Part shown: one piece after another, positions 46,391 to 56,028 of the stretch
Layout of the letters: each line of letters starts with the position of its first letter
How positions within the stretch are numbered: position 1 is the stretch's first letter
Source: Caballeronia sp. SEWSISQ10-4 2
GTDB lineage: Bacteria; Pseudomonadota; Gammaproteobacteria; Burkholderiales; Burkholderiaceae
Length of the DNA stretch: 64,000 nucleotides
NCBI RefSeq assembly: GCF_030464885.1
Contig: NZ_JALPRJ010000019.1
Coordinates: forward strand, 62,001-126,000
Reading direction: 5' to 3'
Made by a program: the position numbers and the translations under genes
Notes under the pieces: generated by a model
The model's database searches: none
Told to the model about the DNA's origin: nothing
The model's input: only the letters and a program-made list of their open reading frames with translations

Positions 46391-46783
46391 TTATCGATCT
46401 TCGAGAACGGAGAAAATATTGCCCGCCGGGTCTTTGAACCAGGCGATCACCGGGCCGCGTGGATCGCGGCAAATCCCTTTTTCGTCTGTCTTCGGAAGCG
46501 GTGCGTCGTAGTGTTCAAAACGCACGCCGCGTGCGCTCAGTGCGTCGACTGTCTGGTCCACGCTGTGGACCAGGAAGTTCAGCACCGTGAATGTCGCGGG
46601 CACATGATCGGCCTTCGGATAGACCAGCACGTTGTTGCCGCCCGCCAGATGCAGCTTGAGAATTCCCATGGGCTCGCTCGTCACTTCAAGGCCGAGGGCC
46701 TCGGTGTAAAACGCCTTCGCTTCGACGAGATCCTTCACCGCAAAACCGCTGAACGCGGGACTGTCTTTCAATAGCGTTTGCAT
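46391..46783 (-). CDS. VOC (glyoxalase/bleomycin-resistance) family protein
   Basis: This 130-residue protein has the VOC beta-alpha-beta-beta-beta pattern: [57 protein letters not shown] and [23 protein letters not shown] proteins bind metals and catalyse varied reactions. The ATG at 46783 is chosen, with GAAAGGAG just upstream. It lies 26 bases after a YCII-domain gene on the same strand, a common pairing. Substrate unknown. Confidence 0.82.
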   Translation of the reverse strand: MQTLLKDSPAFSGFAVKDLVEAKAFYTEALGLEVTSEPMGILKLHLAGGNNVLVYPKADHVPATFTVLNFLVHSVDQTVDALSARGVRFEHYDAPLPKTDEKGICRDPRGPVIAWFKDPAGNIFSVLEDR

Positions 46784-46809
46784 CGTTTGCTCCTTTCGGG
46801 TTGTGCAAC

Positions 46810-47178
46810 TCATGCGTCCGACCATGACGCCCGCAACTCCTTGACCGGACGCACTTCCACGCCGCCCAGACGCGCGCCGGGAAATCCGGACGCCACGCGC
46901 ATGGCTTCGTTCAGGTCGCGTGCCTCGATCAGGATGAAACCGCCCACCTGCTCCTTGGTCTCGGCGAACGGGCCGTCCGTGATCGAGACATCCTCGCCGC
47001 GAACCCGTAGCGTGACCGCCTCCTTTGCGGACTGCAGCGCCTGGGAGGTGATGAAATGACGGCTCTCGCGCAAGCGCTCGTCGTACGCCAGGGATTCGTC
47101 GACCAGTGCGCCGTACTGTCGTTTCGACAGATCGTCGAGCACGCGCTCGTCAAAGAAAATGAGGCACAAGAATTTCAT
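46810..47178 (-). CDS. YCII/DGPF-domain protein
   Basis: The 122-residue protein begins [17 protein letters not shown] and has the characteristic [20 protein letters not shown] of the DGPF/YCII family, followed by [24 protein letters not shown]. Such genes often stand next to ECF sigma factors, but none is seen here. The ATG at 47178 has CCGGAGAC upstream. Function unknown. Confidence 0.85.
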   Translation of the reverse strand: MKFLCLIFFDERVLDDLSKRQYGALVDESLAYDERLRESRHFITSQALQSAKEAVTLRVRGEDVSITDGPFAETKEQVGGFILIEARDLNEAMRVASGFPGARLGGVEVRPVKELRASWSDA

Positions 47179-47386
47179 CGATGTCTCCGGTTGGGGTGGC
47201 TTCAGCAGGTAGACGCTTGAGGCAGGTGCAAATCGACAGCGAACGCACACAAAAAAGTATCGAAATGTAACGGGTCGCTTCGGGTTGTCCGCCCGGGCTC
47301 GGGTCCGGTGCGACGATCTGCGGATGCGGCGGGCCGTGCGTGTCTGTTAATCTGCGCCTTTCTTTCCGCCGACAAGACTTCGAACC

Positions 47387-47779
47387 ATGCAACAGGATCT
47401 TCCTTTTAACGAACGAGGTATTACGTTTGCCCGCGCCGGTTTGAGTGCGTCGGGGCAGTTGTTTCCGTTGCGCGATCTGCGCGGCGCGACGGTGGTGATG
47501 GTGCCGAAGCAGAAGCCCTTGCCTGTTGCGCTGGGGGTGATCGGCCTGATCGTGGCGGTAACGGGTGGAATTCTCAGTTCTGGGCCGGCGTTGCTACTTG
47601 GCGTGATGATTGCCGTGGTGGGATATTTGTCCTGGATTACGCAGGACGTGATCTACAGAATGTACGTGACGACGCCGGAGGGTGAGCGTGAGGTGTTCAC
47701 GACGAAGGACGAGGAGTTTGCGCAGCGTGTTGCGAAACTGGTGCGGGAGGCCATTCCGGCTGCGCCGACGCCTGTTTAA
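47387..47779 (+). CDS. small membrane protein (DUF6232-like)
   Basis: The 130-residue protein has an N-terminal beta segment (FNERGITFARAGLSASGQLF, then PLRDLRG), two transmembrane helices (about 47-66 and 68-86) and a C-terminal YRMYVTTPEGEREVFTTKDE. This matches the layout of DUF6232 proteins as I know them. Function unknown. Confidence 0.65.
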   Translation: MQQDLPFNERGITFARAGLSASGQLFPLRDLRGATVVMVPKQKPLPVALGVIGLIVAVTGGILSSGPALLLGVMIAVVGYLSWITQDVIYRMYVTTPEGEREVFTTKDEEFAQRVAKLVREAIPAAPTPV

Positions 47780-47885
47780 CGCTTTCTTTACGGGGACGGC
47801 AAAGATCCATGCCCGTTGTTAATACGGTGCTCGCTAAAGTGGTGTTGTTCCCACCACCGCCCGTCGCGAGACGGTGCACTATCCG

Positions 47886-48215
47886 ATGCTTCAGGCAAGC
47901 GTTGCTTCCCCGGTCCGATCCTCTTCTCTTTCAGTGGCCAAGCCGTTCGTGCGGGCCACACGAAAACTTCACACGGTAGTTGCGTTCGATCTCATCCTGC
48001 CGGGGCTTGACTCCAGCGGGCCGCGCCGCGTTTTGCAGAAGGCGCTGGGCGACGAAGCGCGCATGCAGGTGGTGGCGACGGATCGCCGGCATGAAAGCGT
48101 CACGTTGCACGTTGAGGTGCCGTCGCGGTCGTTGAGCGATGTGATTGGGGTGGTGACTTCGCGGTTTGAACAGGCGACTTTGGGGCACGCAACCACGTTT
48201 ACACTGCGGCGCTAG
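47886..48215 (+). CDS. small hypothetical protein (DUF503-free, unrecognised)
   Basis: This is a 109-residue reading frame (start at ATG 47886; an in-frame GTG lies at 47874). The N-terminal 25 residues are basic and Ser-rich; the rest (LHTVVAFDLILPGLDSSGPR, ESVTLHVEVPSRSLSDVIGV) looks like a small alpha/beta fold. I do not recognise a family and see no clear ribosome-binding site. Codon use is in line with neighbours, so it is probably real. Confidence 0.5.
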   Translation: MLQASVASPVRSSSLSVAKPFVRATRKLHTVVAFDLILPGLDSSGPRRVLQKALGDEARMQVVATDRRHESVTLHVEVPSRSLSDVIGVVTSRFEQATLGHATTFTLRR

Positions 48216-48582
48216 TTGGTTTCGTTCGCACTCGGGGTTCTGGTTGGGGGGGCCGGTGGTTAGGGGGGGCCGGGTTGGTGCTGCTTAGGCCTGCGGTCCT
48301 TATATGTTGGATGTTCTCTTTATCACTATTAGCCACTGTGCGTGGCGGCACTTCATTTCTTTGCGACAAAACGAAGCAAAGAAAGCGCTTTCCAACCACG
48401 GGCGAGTTAGCCCAACTTTCGCTATTCGCACGTCGAAGCGGCGATTTTTCACGGTTTTCTAATATGGCTGCCGCCGTAACTCCTTGATTTAACGCGAGAG
48501 TGTTCGCGGGGGATTGCCAGAATCGCTTGTAGTGAAGACTTTGGTCCTTGGCAGTGGCGCATCTCGTTCCTACACTGGGCGA
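48216..48582. repeat. Burkholderia-type intergenic repeat, left copy
   Basis: This non-coding stretch contains a perfect 9-bp inverted repeat, TTTCTTTGC at 48356-48364 and GCAAAGAAA at 48376-48384, and the 20-mer CCCAACTTTCGCTATTCGCA at 48411-48430. The 20-mer occurs exactly in inverted orientation at 50424-50443 on the other side of the transposase. Sequences of this type are scattered through Burkholderia genomes, in my experience, and often give rise to false hypothetical genes. Confidence 0.65.
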
Positions 48583-50374
48583 ATGTTCCTCAAGCGCACA
48601 CAGCGAATCAAGGACGGCAAGGCGCACCACTACTGGAGCGTGGTGGCGAATCGGCGTGTGTTGAATGGCAAGGTCGTGCAGCGCCAGGTGCTGTATTTGG
48701 GCGAGATCAACGACAGTCAGCAACTCGCCTGGCGCAAGACGATCGAGGTGTTTGACGAAGGCGCTAAACGTCAGGTCGCGCTGTTTCCGGAAGGCGCGCA
48801 GCCGGCAGGTGACGCCAAGGCAGTGGGCGTGCGCTTGAGCGAGTTGCAATTGAAGCGCCCGCGGTAGTGGGGAGCGTGCTGGCTGTCTTGCGTGCTATGG
48901 CAGCAGTTAGGCCTGGACGCATTTTGGTCGGCGCGCCTGCCAGCTTCACGCAAGGGAACGCGCTGGCTGCAGGTGTTGCAAACCCTGGTGGCGTATCGGC
49001 TGATCGATCCGGGCTCGGAATGGCGCCTGCACCGGCACTGGTTCACGTCAAGCGCGATGGCCGATCTGTTGGAAGCCGACTTTGGGCTGGCCGAGAAAGA
49101 TACGCTGTATCGCTGCCTGGACAAGCTGCTGCCGCACAAGGACGCCTTGATGCTGTTTCTCAAGCAGCGTTGGGGCGAACTGTTCGGTGCCTCGTTCGAC
49201 GTGCTGCTGTACGATCTGAGCAGCACTTACTTCGAGGCCGACACGCCGCGGGAAGCACCGGACAAGCGTCAATACGGCTACAGCCGCGACAAGCGCGGCG
49301 ACTGTCGGCAGGTCGTGATCGGCCTGATCGTCACTCCGGAAGGCTTTCCCTTGAGTTACGAAGTGCTGGCCGGCAACACGGCGGACTGCACCACGCTGTC
49401 CGATCTGCTCAAGCGCATCGAGACCCGATACGGCAAAGCCAATCGAATCTGGGTCATGGACCGCGGCATTCCAACGGAAGAGACGCTGGCGCAAATGCGC
49501 GAGATGGGTGCCTCTTACCTGGTGGGCACGCCCAAGGGGCGATTGAGCAAACTGGAGCAGTCCTTCCTCTCAGCTTCGTGGGAGCGTGTGCGCGACGGGG
49601 TGCAAGTCAAGCGCCTGCCTCACGAGAGCGAAACCTATGTGCTTGCCGTGAGCGAGCAGCGCATCGGCAAAGAACGTGGCATGCGCCAGCGCCGACTCAA
49701 GCGCTATGTGGAAAGGCTCAAGCAGTGCCGCGCACAAAGCCTCACACGCGACCAGCTACTGATGAAAGTGGGGGCGGCCAAACAAGACGCCGGGCGAGCC
49801 GCGAGCCTGATCCGACTGGCACTGCCACAAAGCCATGAGGCGGTGACGCCAGATACCTTCCGCTTTGAACTTGACCGCAATAAATTGCGTCAGGTGCGCC
49901 GCCGCGAAGGCCGTTATCTGTTGCGCACTAACCTCTCGAGTCACGACCCGGCACAGCTTTGGAGCTTCTATATACAGCTTACGGAAGTCGAGCAAGCGTT
50001 TAAGGAACTCAAGCATGACTTAGCAATTCGACCGATCTATCACTACAAAGAAGAACGCATCGAAGCACACATCTTCGTGGCCTTCCTGGCGTATTGCCTG
50101 CAGGTCACGCTCAAGTACCAGCTCAAGCGTGCGGCTCCCGGCTTGACACCTCGTGCGGCGCTGGAGAAATTTAAGACCATGCAGATGGTGGATGTTCATC
50201 TGCCCACCACTGACGGGCGTCATCTGATCCTGTCGCGCTACACGCAGCCAGAACCCGAACAGCGTCTCCTGCTCGACCAATTAGGTCTCAAGCCGCCTGC
50301 GCAGCCACCGCCGAAAATCACGGCCCGACCATCGCCAATCGCCCCTACGCAAACCTACGCCCTGTAGTGAAGAC
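48528..50374 (+). mobile_element. IS1634-like insertion sequence, limits uncertain
   Basis: The transposase is bounded by the same 12-mer, TGTAGTGAAGAC, at 48528-48539 and 50363-50374, in direct orientation; the right copy overlaps the transposase stop codon. I could not identify terminal inverted repeats with certainty, so the element ends and any target duplication are unresolved. The outer flanks are inverted copies of an intergenic repeat. Confidence 0.5.
48583..50367 (+). pseudogene. IS1634-family transposase interrupted by an in-frame amber codon
   Basis: The reading frame of 595 codons encodes an IS1634-type DDE transposase: MFLKRTQRIKDGKAHHYWSV at the start, YDLSSTYFEAD and WVMDRGIPTEETL (DDE region), and EVEQAFKELKHDLAIRPIYH (the E region). 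A single TAG at 48865-48867 splits it after KRPR; the next codons (WGACWLSCVLWQQLGLD) continue in the same frame, so a CAG-to-TAG change is the simplest explanation. The downstream part is otherwise intact. The start is the ATG at 48583. Confidence 0.88.
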
Positions 50375-50717
50375 CTTTGAGGTCAAAATCTTTAAAAATC
50401 AATGAAGTAGCCCGCTCCGGCACTGCGAATAGCGAAAGTTGGGTTAGTGCCCCTAGCGTGCAGGCCCGGCGCTTTTGGCACCTGATAGCACGGTGCCCGC
50501 CAGACTGAAGGATGTTTGAACCCCGACCTCTCCGAACACCGATACCCGCACCCTTCGCCACCAGTGACTGAACCTTCCCAAGGGGCACCCCGCGCTATCC
50601 GCGTACACACCAACCCAGCCTTGACCCCGACTGCTACGCCCGAAAACTCCGTGCAACCCGGCCCCCCCGACCGCCAACCCCAAAACCGCCCAAACCCGTC
50701 CACCGGCGCGAGCGAAA
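50375..50717. repeat. Burkholderia-type intergenic repeat, right copy
   Basis: This stretch holds the inverted 20-mer (50424-50443) matching 48411-48430, and a C-rich tract (CCCGGCCCCCCCGACC near 50658). An open frame on the minus strand crosses it, but its low-complexity translation and repeat nature argue against a real gene. Confidence 0.6.
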
Positions 50718-50757
50718 AAAAACTCGCCGGCCGCTTTCCAGCGGAGGACGAGTTTTT
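50718..50757 (-). terminator. intrinsic terminator after the DUF4148 gene
   Basis: AAAAACTCG and CGAGTTTTT form the outer stem and CCGCT/AGCGG an inner stem. On the minus strand the hairpin is followed by eight T residues. It lies about 70 bases after the stop at 50830. Confidence 0.8.
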
Positions 50758-50829
50758 CATTTGGCGCGTTATCTCGGACAATCAAGTCCCACGCCGGACC
50801 CGGTCAAGCCAGGTCCATTTCAGCGCTGC

Positions 50830-51162
50830 TTATTGACCGAAGAACACTGAGCCAGGGGCATTTTTCGCCGGTGCAGCCGAGCTACGAACGCCTGTTGCCG
50901 AGGTGCCGCTGGTCGAAGGACCATACGACGTCGCTGCCTGGCCGTTTTGTGCATCCACACGCGCTTGTGCAGCTTGGATGTTGGCCGGGTAGTCGATCTG
51001 GTCGCCATTCGGGTTGTAACCAGCCTTTTCCAATTGAACCAGTTGCGCCTTCACTTCAGCACGCGTCACCGGACCGTTGTTGTCGGTGCTTTGAGCAAAC
51101 GCGAACGTCGGAGCTGCAAGTGCCGACACGATAACAACTGCGGGAATAAGTGACTTGAACAT
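50830..51162 (-). CDS. DUF4148 secreted protein
   Basis: The 110-residue protein has a signal peptide (MFKSLIPAVVIVSALAAPTF, ending AFAQ) and the DUF4148 core VTRAEVKAQLVQLEKAGYNP with YPANIQAAQARV. DUF4148 proteins are small periplasmic proteins found mostly in Burkholderiales, of unknown function. CTGGAGG precedes the ATG at 51162. A frame extends upstream to 51201 without support. Confidence 0.88.
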   Translation of the reverse strand: MFKSLIPAVVIVSALAAPTFAFAQSTDNNGPVTRAEVKAQLVQLEKAGYNPNGDQIDYPANIQAAQARVDAQNGQAATSYGPSTSGTSATGVRSSAAPAKNAPGSVFFGQ

Positions 51163-51492
51163 GGTGATACCTCCAGTATTTTGTTTGTCGTCTCGAAACA
51201 ATCTCAGAGGGATATAAGCGCTTTCTGAATCTGTTTCGGATGTAAGAAGTCTATGCTTCGAAACCTTGAGGGAAAACCCTTATTTACGCGAAACATCATT
51301 GTTAGATTAGCAATAATCGCGTGGAAATGGCCAATCGGGGGAATTTTGAAGGGGAATTTCGGAATTTATTACCGAATAAAGCGCGTGAGCCACTTCTAAA
51401 TTCGCGGAGAACCCACGGTGCGATGAGCAGTAGTGCTGTTTTCCGCAAGAATCCCGCCGGACCCAAGGCTAGGTCCAACGGTGGCGCCGGGC
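51163..51492. other. intergenic region, no gene seen
   Basis: This 330-base gap lies between the DUF4148 gene start and the end of hutC. It is AT-rich near 51290-51380 and presumably holds the DUF4148 promoter. CTAGGTCC at 51470 and GGGCCTAG at 51488 could form a hairpin overlapping the hutC stop. No coding sequence is convincing. Confidence 0.4.
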
Positions 51493-52188
51493 CTAGAAAT
51501 GACCCGTGAATTGATATCGATCGCCGGGATGCCAGAGGTTCGCCACCGACGCCACCGCGTCCCGCGACCAGGTCCGCCGATGCAACATGAGGCACGGCTC
51601 ACCGGCTTTCATCGACAGCGCGAGGCCCGTGCTCTCATCGGGAAGCGCCGCTTCAATCCGATATTCAACGCGCTGCAAAGGCGCGGCGACCATCAGGTAT
51701 TGATTCGGCGTAATCCGCGTGAAGTCCTGGCGCGCGTACTCCGGCGCGAGCGCGGGATTGACCCAGCGCTCTTCCAGCTGGATCGGCAGATCGTTTTCGA
51801 AATGCAGCACACGCGAATGAAACACCGGGCTACCCTCGGTGAGCTGCATTTCGAGCGCGAGACGTTCGTCGAGTACGGACGCGCCCAAATGCATCACCTC
51901 CGCCCGATGCGAATGCCCGCGCCCGATGATTTCGTCGGAGATACTGCGGATTTCGACGAGCGTCGACGCGTATTTCGGCTGCGCCACGAACGTGCCGGCG
52001 CCTTGCACGCGTGTCAGGATCTGTTCGGCAGTCAGTTCGCGCAACGCACGATTGACCGTCATGCGCGCGACTTTGAACTCGCGTGCGAGCTCGTTTTCGG
52101 AAGGCACCTGGTCGCCTTCCTTCCACTCTCCCGCGTGAATGCGCGTGAGAATGTGATCCTTGATTTCCTGATACGCGGGCGTACTCAT
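51493..52188 (-). CDS. hutC: histidine utilisation repressor HutC (GntR family)
   Basis: HutC represses hut genes and releases DNA when urocanate binds. The 231-residue protein has a GntR winged helix (YQEIKDHILTRIHAGEWKEG, QVPSENELAREFKVARMTVN) and a UTRA sensor domain (FHSRVLHFENDLPIQLEERW, LMLHRRTW, PGDRYQFTGHF). Length is typical. It starts 20 bases after the hutH stop on the same strand, so it is co-transcribed. HutC-like palindromes lie before hutH. The ATG at 52188 begins at the conserved N-terminus. Confidence 0.93.
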   Translation of the reverse strand: MSTPAYQEIKDHILTRIHAGEWKEGDQVPSENELAREFKVARMTVNRALRELTAEQILTRVQGAGTFVAQPKYASTLVEIRSISDEIIGRGHSHRAEVMHLGASVLDERLALEMQLTEGSPVFHSRVLHFENDLPIQLEERWVNPALAPEYARQDFTRITPNQYLMVAAPLQRVEYRIEAALPDESTGLALSMKAGEPCLMLHRRTWSRDAVASVANLWHPGDRYQFTGHF

Positions 52189-52208
52189 GCTGGGCGTGTG
52201 GCGTCCAG

Positions 52209-53753
52209 TTAAACGTGCAATTGAGCTGCCGAAACGTCGGACACAAACGAAAGCGGGCAATGTTTTGCGATCTCGCCGCTTTGCACCTGCTTCGCAATGG
52301 CCGCGATATCCGGTGCAAAGTAGTGATCCAGATCGTAGTGAGCGACTTCCGAGCGCAACGTCTTCATCACTTCGGCCAGGCGCGAGCTGGTTTGATGCGG
52401 CGCGCGCAAGTCCACGCCTTGAGCGGCAGCGAGCAATTCGATAGCGAGAATGTTCGCCACGTTCTCCGCGATATACCCCAGCTTGCGAGCCGCGAACGTT
52501 GCCATCGAAACGTGATCTTCCTGATTCGCCGACGTAGGCAACGAATCGACGGACGCCGGATGCGCGTAGGTCTTGTTCTCTGATGCAAGCGCCGCAGCCG
52601 TCACGTGAGCAATCATGAAGCCCGAGTTCACGCCGCCATCGCGGACGAGAAACGGCGGCAAACCGGAGAGTGTTGCGTCGATCAGCAACGCGATCCGGCG
52701 CTCCGCCAGCGCACCAATTTCCGCGGCGGCAAGGGCGAGGTTATCGGCGGCGAACGCAACGGGTTCCGCGTGGAAATTACCGCCCGAAAGCACTTCGCCA
52801 GTGTCCGGGAAGATCAGCGGGTTATCCGATACCGCGTTCGCTTCGATCAGCAAGACGTCGGCTGCATGACGCATCTGATCGAGGCACGCGCCCATCACTT
52901 GCGGCTGGCATCGCAGGCTGTACGGGTCTTGCACCTTGTCGCAATCCTGATGCGAGAGATTGATGCCCGAGCCCTCCAGCAAGGTGCGATAGGCAGCGGC
53001 CGCATCGATCTGTCCGGCGTGGCCGCGCAACGCATGGATGCGGGCGTCGAAGGGAACGACGGAACCCATCGCGGCATCGACTGAGAGCGCGCCCGATACC
53101 AGCGCCGTGCGGTACAGGTCTTCAATAGCGAACATGTTGTACAGCGCCAGCGCGGTGGAAGCCTGCGTGCCGTTGAGCAGCGCGAGACCTTCCTTGGCCT
53201 GCAACGTCAGAGGCTCGAGCCCGGCGACGCGCAAGCCTTCCAGCGCACTCGCGCGCTCACCGCGGATCGTCACTTCACCAATACCCAGCAACGCCGTCGA
53301 CATATGCGCGAGCGGTGCGAGATCGCCCGATGCGCCGACCGAACCCTTGACCGGAATCACTGGCAAGACATCGGCGTTGAACAGCGTGATCATCGCGTCC
53401 ATCACAACGCGCCGGATGCCCGAGTGGCCGCGCCCGAGGCTCGACAACTTCAGCGCCATCAGCAGACGCACGACCGGCCGCGACATCGGCTCACCCACGC
53501 CCACCGCATGCGACAGCACCAGATTACGTTGCAGCAGTTCGAGCTGATCGGCGGGAATGTGCGTACTCGCCAGCCGGCCGAAACCCGTATTGATGCCATA
53601 GGCCGGTTCGCCTTTGGCGGCGATATCGGCGACGGTTTGCGCGGAGGCGTCGATGGCGGCAAAGCTGGCCGGATCGAGTCTTAATTCATCCGATCCGCGT
53701 GCAATCCGGCGCAAATCCGCCAGGGTGAGGTGGCCGGGGGTCAATTCGATCAT
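52209..53753 (-). CDS. hutH: histidine ammonia-lyase HutH
   Basis: HutH removes ammonia from L-histidine to give urocanate. The 514-residue protein has [10 protein letters not shown] (52-61) and the Ala-Ser-Gly triad in [16 protein letters not shown] (141-143), which cyclises to the MIO electrophile; the C-terminal [15 protein letters not shown] is also conserved. Length is normal. It is followed by hutC. Genes for urocanase and the later steps are not in this window. Confidence 0.96.
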   Translation of the reverse strand: MIELTPGHLTLADLRRIARGSDELRLDPASFAAIDASAQTVADIAAKGEPAYGINTGFGRLASTHIPADQLELLQRNLVLSHAVGVGEPMSRPVVRLLMALKLSSLGRGHSGIRRVVMDAMITLFNADVLPVIPVKGSVGASGDLAPLAHMSTALLGIGEVTIRGERASALEGLRVAGLEPLTLQAKEGLALLNGTQASTALALYNMFAIEDLYRTALVSGALSVDAAMGSVVPFDARIHALRGHAGQIDAAAAYRTLLEGSGINLSHQDCDKVQDPYSLRCQPQVMGACLDQMRHAADVLLIEANAVSDNPLIFPDTGEVLSGGNFHAEPVAFAADNLALAAAEIGALAERRIALLIDATLSGLPPFLVRDGGVNSGFMIAHVTAAALASENKTYAHPASVDSLPTSANQEDHVSMATFAARKLGYIAENVANILAIELLAAAQGVDLRAPHQTSSRLAEVMKTLRSEVAHYDLDHYFAPDIAAIAKQVQSGEIAKHCPLSFVSDVSAAQLHV

Positions 53754-53761
53754 GGCAAGTC

Positions 53762-53882
53762 CTGTCTATACAAGTTGCGGCCCAGTCTAAACAAACAAAT
53801 GCCCCAAAACAAGGCCGGAAAACACCTAAATTGGGTTATCCGGTATCGATGTGTCGATTTTTCCGCTTAGTTGTCTATACAG
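53762..53882 (-). promoter_or_regulatory. HutC-like operators upstream of hutH
   Basis: TGTCTATACA occurs at 53763-53772, ten bases before the hutH ATG, and again at 53872-53881. A variant, AGTCTAAACA, lies at 53784-53793. TGTnTAnACA palindromes are the type bound by HutC-family GntR regulators. The two exact copies about 109 bases apart, next to hutH-hutC, make them good operator candidates. Confidence 0.65.
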
Positions 53883-53987
53883 CGATTAACCTTTTCTGCA
53901 TCCGGAAGTGTGTCAGTTACTGCCCAGGCAACGCCGCCACTTCTGAGCGGACCACCTTGAATCCGTGCGCTTCGAAGCATCGCCGAA

Positions 53988-54365
53988 TCAGCGCGTCAGC
54001 GAGACCGTCGCGATGCCCAGGATGGTCATCACGACCGACGCGGCCACGTGAATCGCGATTTCGCCCGCCGCCCAGCCATAGCGCCCTTGCTGCAGATGCG
54101 CGACGACTTCGGCCGAGAACGTCGAGAAGGTGGACAGGCCGCCCATCAAGCCGGTAATGACGAACAGCCGCCATTCCATCGATACCCCAGGGAAGCGCGC
54201 GAACCAAGCCACCGCCACGCCGATCACATAACCCGCGATGACGTTCGCCGCGAGCGTGCCCAGCGGGAGGTTGGGGAACAACGCGTTCAAGCGCAGGCCG
54301 AGCACCCATCGAAACAGGGAACCGAGCGCGCCGCCAACACCTACAGCCAGAATCGACAGATACAT
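53988..54365 (-). CDS. crcB: fluoride exporter CrcB (Fluc)
   Basis: CrcB is a small dimeric fluoride channel that protects the cell from fluoride. The 125-residue protein has four hydrophobic helices with the family features [29 protein letters not shown] (conserved Asn) and [16 protein letters not shown] (the phenylalanine box). I looked upstream (54366-54560) for a fluoride riboswitch and did not recognise one. It is divergent from the channel gene that follows. Confidence 0.95.
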   Translation of the reverse strand: MYLSILAVGVGGALGSLFRWVLGLRLNALFPNLPLGTLAANVIAGYVIGVAVAWFARFPGVSMEWRLFVITGLMGGLSTFSTFSAEVVAHLQQGRYGWAAGEIAIHVAASVVMTILGIATVSLTR

Positions 54366-54558
54366 GAGCGAAGGGAAAAAATAAGGGGGAAATCAGGGAC
54401 AAACAAGCGCAATGCGCTCGAAGGGTGCACAAGGGCGTAATGATAATGGAGCGCACGCACTCGCCGATACAGAAAGCGCCACGCCGCCATTCATGCACAA
54501 TACGGGTCGAATCTTGTTCGCCCCCGCGTTCGCCCTTTCTTTGCCTCACATTGTCCGC

Positions 54559-55881
54559 ATGAATCTAGACGACCTCGTAGACACCGTCACAGACACGCTG
54601 CAGCAGCACTACCCCACCCATCACTGGGCGCAGTTCGCGCTCGGCATGCTGACGCTCGTGCTGGCCGCGCTGTTCGCGCAGTGGGTGGTCGCGCGCATCG
54701 TGCTGTATTTCGCGCACCGGCTGCTCGTGCTGACCGAACGCGAAGCGTGGGACAAGGCGCTCGCCCGGCATCGCGCGTATCACCAGCTTTGGTATGCGGT
54801 GCCATTCGCGGCGGTGGCGATCGGTATCGGCGACGTGCCGCATATTGGTCACGCGGCGCAGTTGATCGAGCGGCTCGCGCACGCCGGCGCATGGGTCTGC
54901 GTCTTCTTCGCCATGGGCGGCGCGCTCAGCGCATGGCAAGACGTGTACGCGGCAAGCATGGAGGCGCAGACACGCTCCATCAAGGGTTACATCCAGATCG
55001 GCAAGCTCGCGCTCGCGTTGATATGCGGTGTGCTGGTGTTATCGATCGTGATTGACCGCTCGCCGCTCTGGATGCTGTCCGGCCTCGGCGCGTTGTCCGC
55101 GGTGCTGCTGCTCGTGTTCAAGGACACGTTGCTGTCGCTGGTGGCGAGCACGCAGCTCACATCGAATGACATGCTGCGCATAGGCGACTGGATCGAGATG
55201 CCGCAATCGAACGCCGATGGTTTTGTGAAAGACATCGCGCTGCATACCGTGAAGGTGCAGAACTGGGACAACACGGTGACCACCGTGCCCACGTACAAGC
55301 TCTTTTCAGAGAGCTATCGAAATTATCGGCAGATGTTCGAATCGGGTGGACGGCGTATCAAGCGGACGCTGCGAATAGATGCAACGTGCGTGCGTTTTCT
55401 CACCAATGAAGAAACCGCGCACCTCAAGCAGTTCCGCTTGCTGCACGATTATCTGGAAGAGAAGCAGCTCGAAGTCGACCAGGCGAACAAGAACCTGGGT
55501 GAGCTCGCAAGCGAGCCGGCCAACCGGCGGCGGCTGACGAATATCGGCACCTTCCGCGCGTATGGGCTCGCGTATCTGCAGCGGCATCCGGAGATCAGGC
55601 AGGACATGGCGATGATGGTGCGCATGATGGAACCGCAATCGGAAGGCATTCCCATCGAGGTCTATTGTTTCACCGCCGTCACCGCGTGGACACAATACGA
55701 ACGCATCCAGGGGGACGTGTTCGATCACCTGCTGTCGATCCTGCCGGAGATGGGTCTGCGGCTCTATCAAGCACCGTCTGGCGCGGACATGAGCGGCCTC
55801 GTGAGCGGACGGATAGGCAGCGTAAGCAGCATCGGCAGTGCGCAAAGCGGCCGTTTGCGCGGCGAGTTGCCCACGGTCTAG
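54559..55881 (+). CDS. mechanosensitive channel, MscS family (YbdG-like)
   Basis: The 440-residue protein has about five hydrophobic segments. The pore-lining helix region is LSGLGALSAVLLLVFKDTLLSL, and the beta domain begins MLRIGDWIEMPQSNADGFV. The layout and length match YbdG, a small-conductance osmotic channel. The C-terminal half includes the typical YCFTAVTAWTQYERIQGDVF. The ATG at 54559 is chosen because the conserved region begins there; earlier in-frame ATGs at 54412 and 54493 are possible. Confidence 0.9.
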   Translation: MNLDDLVDTVTDTLQQHYPTHHWAQFALGMLTLVLAALFAQWVVARIVLYFAHRLLVLTEREAWDKALARHRAYHQLWYAVPFAAVAIGIGDVPHIGHAAQLIERLAHAGAWVCVFFAMGGALSAWQDVYAASMEAQTRSIKGYIQIGKLALALICGVLVLSIVIDRSPLWMLSGLGALSAVLLLVFKDTLLSLVASTQLTSNDMLRIGDWIEMPQSNADGFVKDIALHTVKVQNWDNTVTTVPTYKLFSESYRNYRQMFESGGRRIKRTLRIDATCVRFLTNEETAHLKQFRLLHDYLEEKQLEVDQANKNLGELASEPANRRRLTNIGTFRAYGLAYLQRHPEIRQDMAMMVRMMEPQSEGIPIEVYCFTAVTAWTQYERIQGDVFDHLLSILPEMGLRLYQAPSGADMSGLVSGRIGSVSSIGSAQSGRLRGELPTV

Positions 55882-56028
55882 CTGGAGAAGCAGGCAAGAA
55901 TCAGCGATTTTTATGTATTCACGCGATGCTTCCCGATGCCTAAAGTGTGAACCTTGCCGGCATTCCTTCCGCATCACCTGAAGGTGCTCGCCGGTCATCG
56001 CATTTATCGCTTCTACAGGAAAACTCCC

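Noticed and set aside
50392-50781. 129-codon open frame on the minus strand in the repeat region
   Set aside because: It overlaps an intergenic repeat and a terminator, and its low-complexity sequence is of a kind often falsely annotated in Burkholderia.
53890-53990. possible coding remnant ending in VVRSEVAALPGQ on the minus strand after crcB
   Set aside because: Only about 25 residues are plausible, with no start and no recognised family.
54366-54558. possible fluoride riboswitch upstream of crcB
   Set aside because: I looked for the conserved crcB-motif sequences on the minus strand and did not find them.
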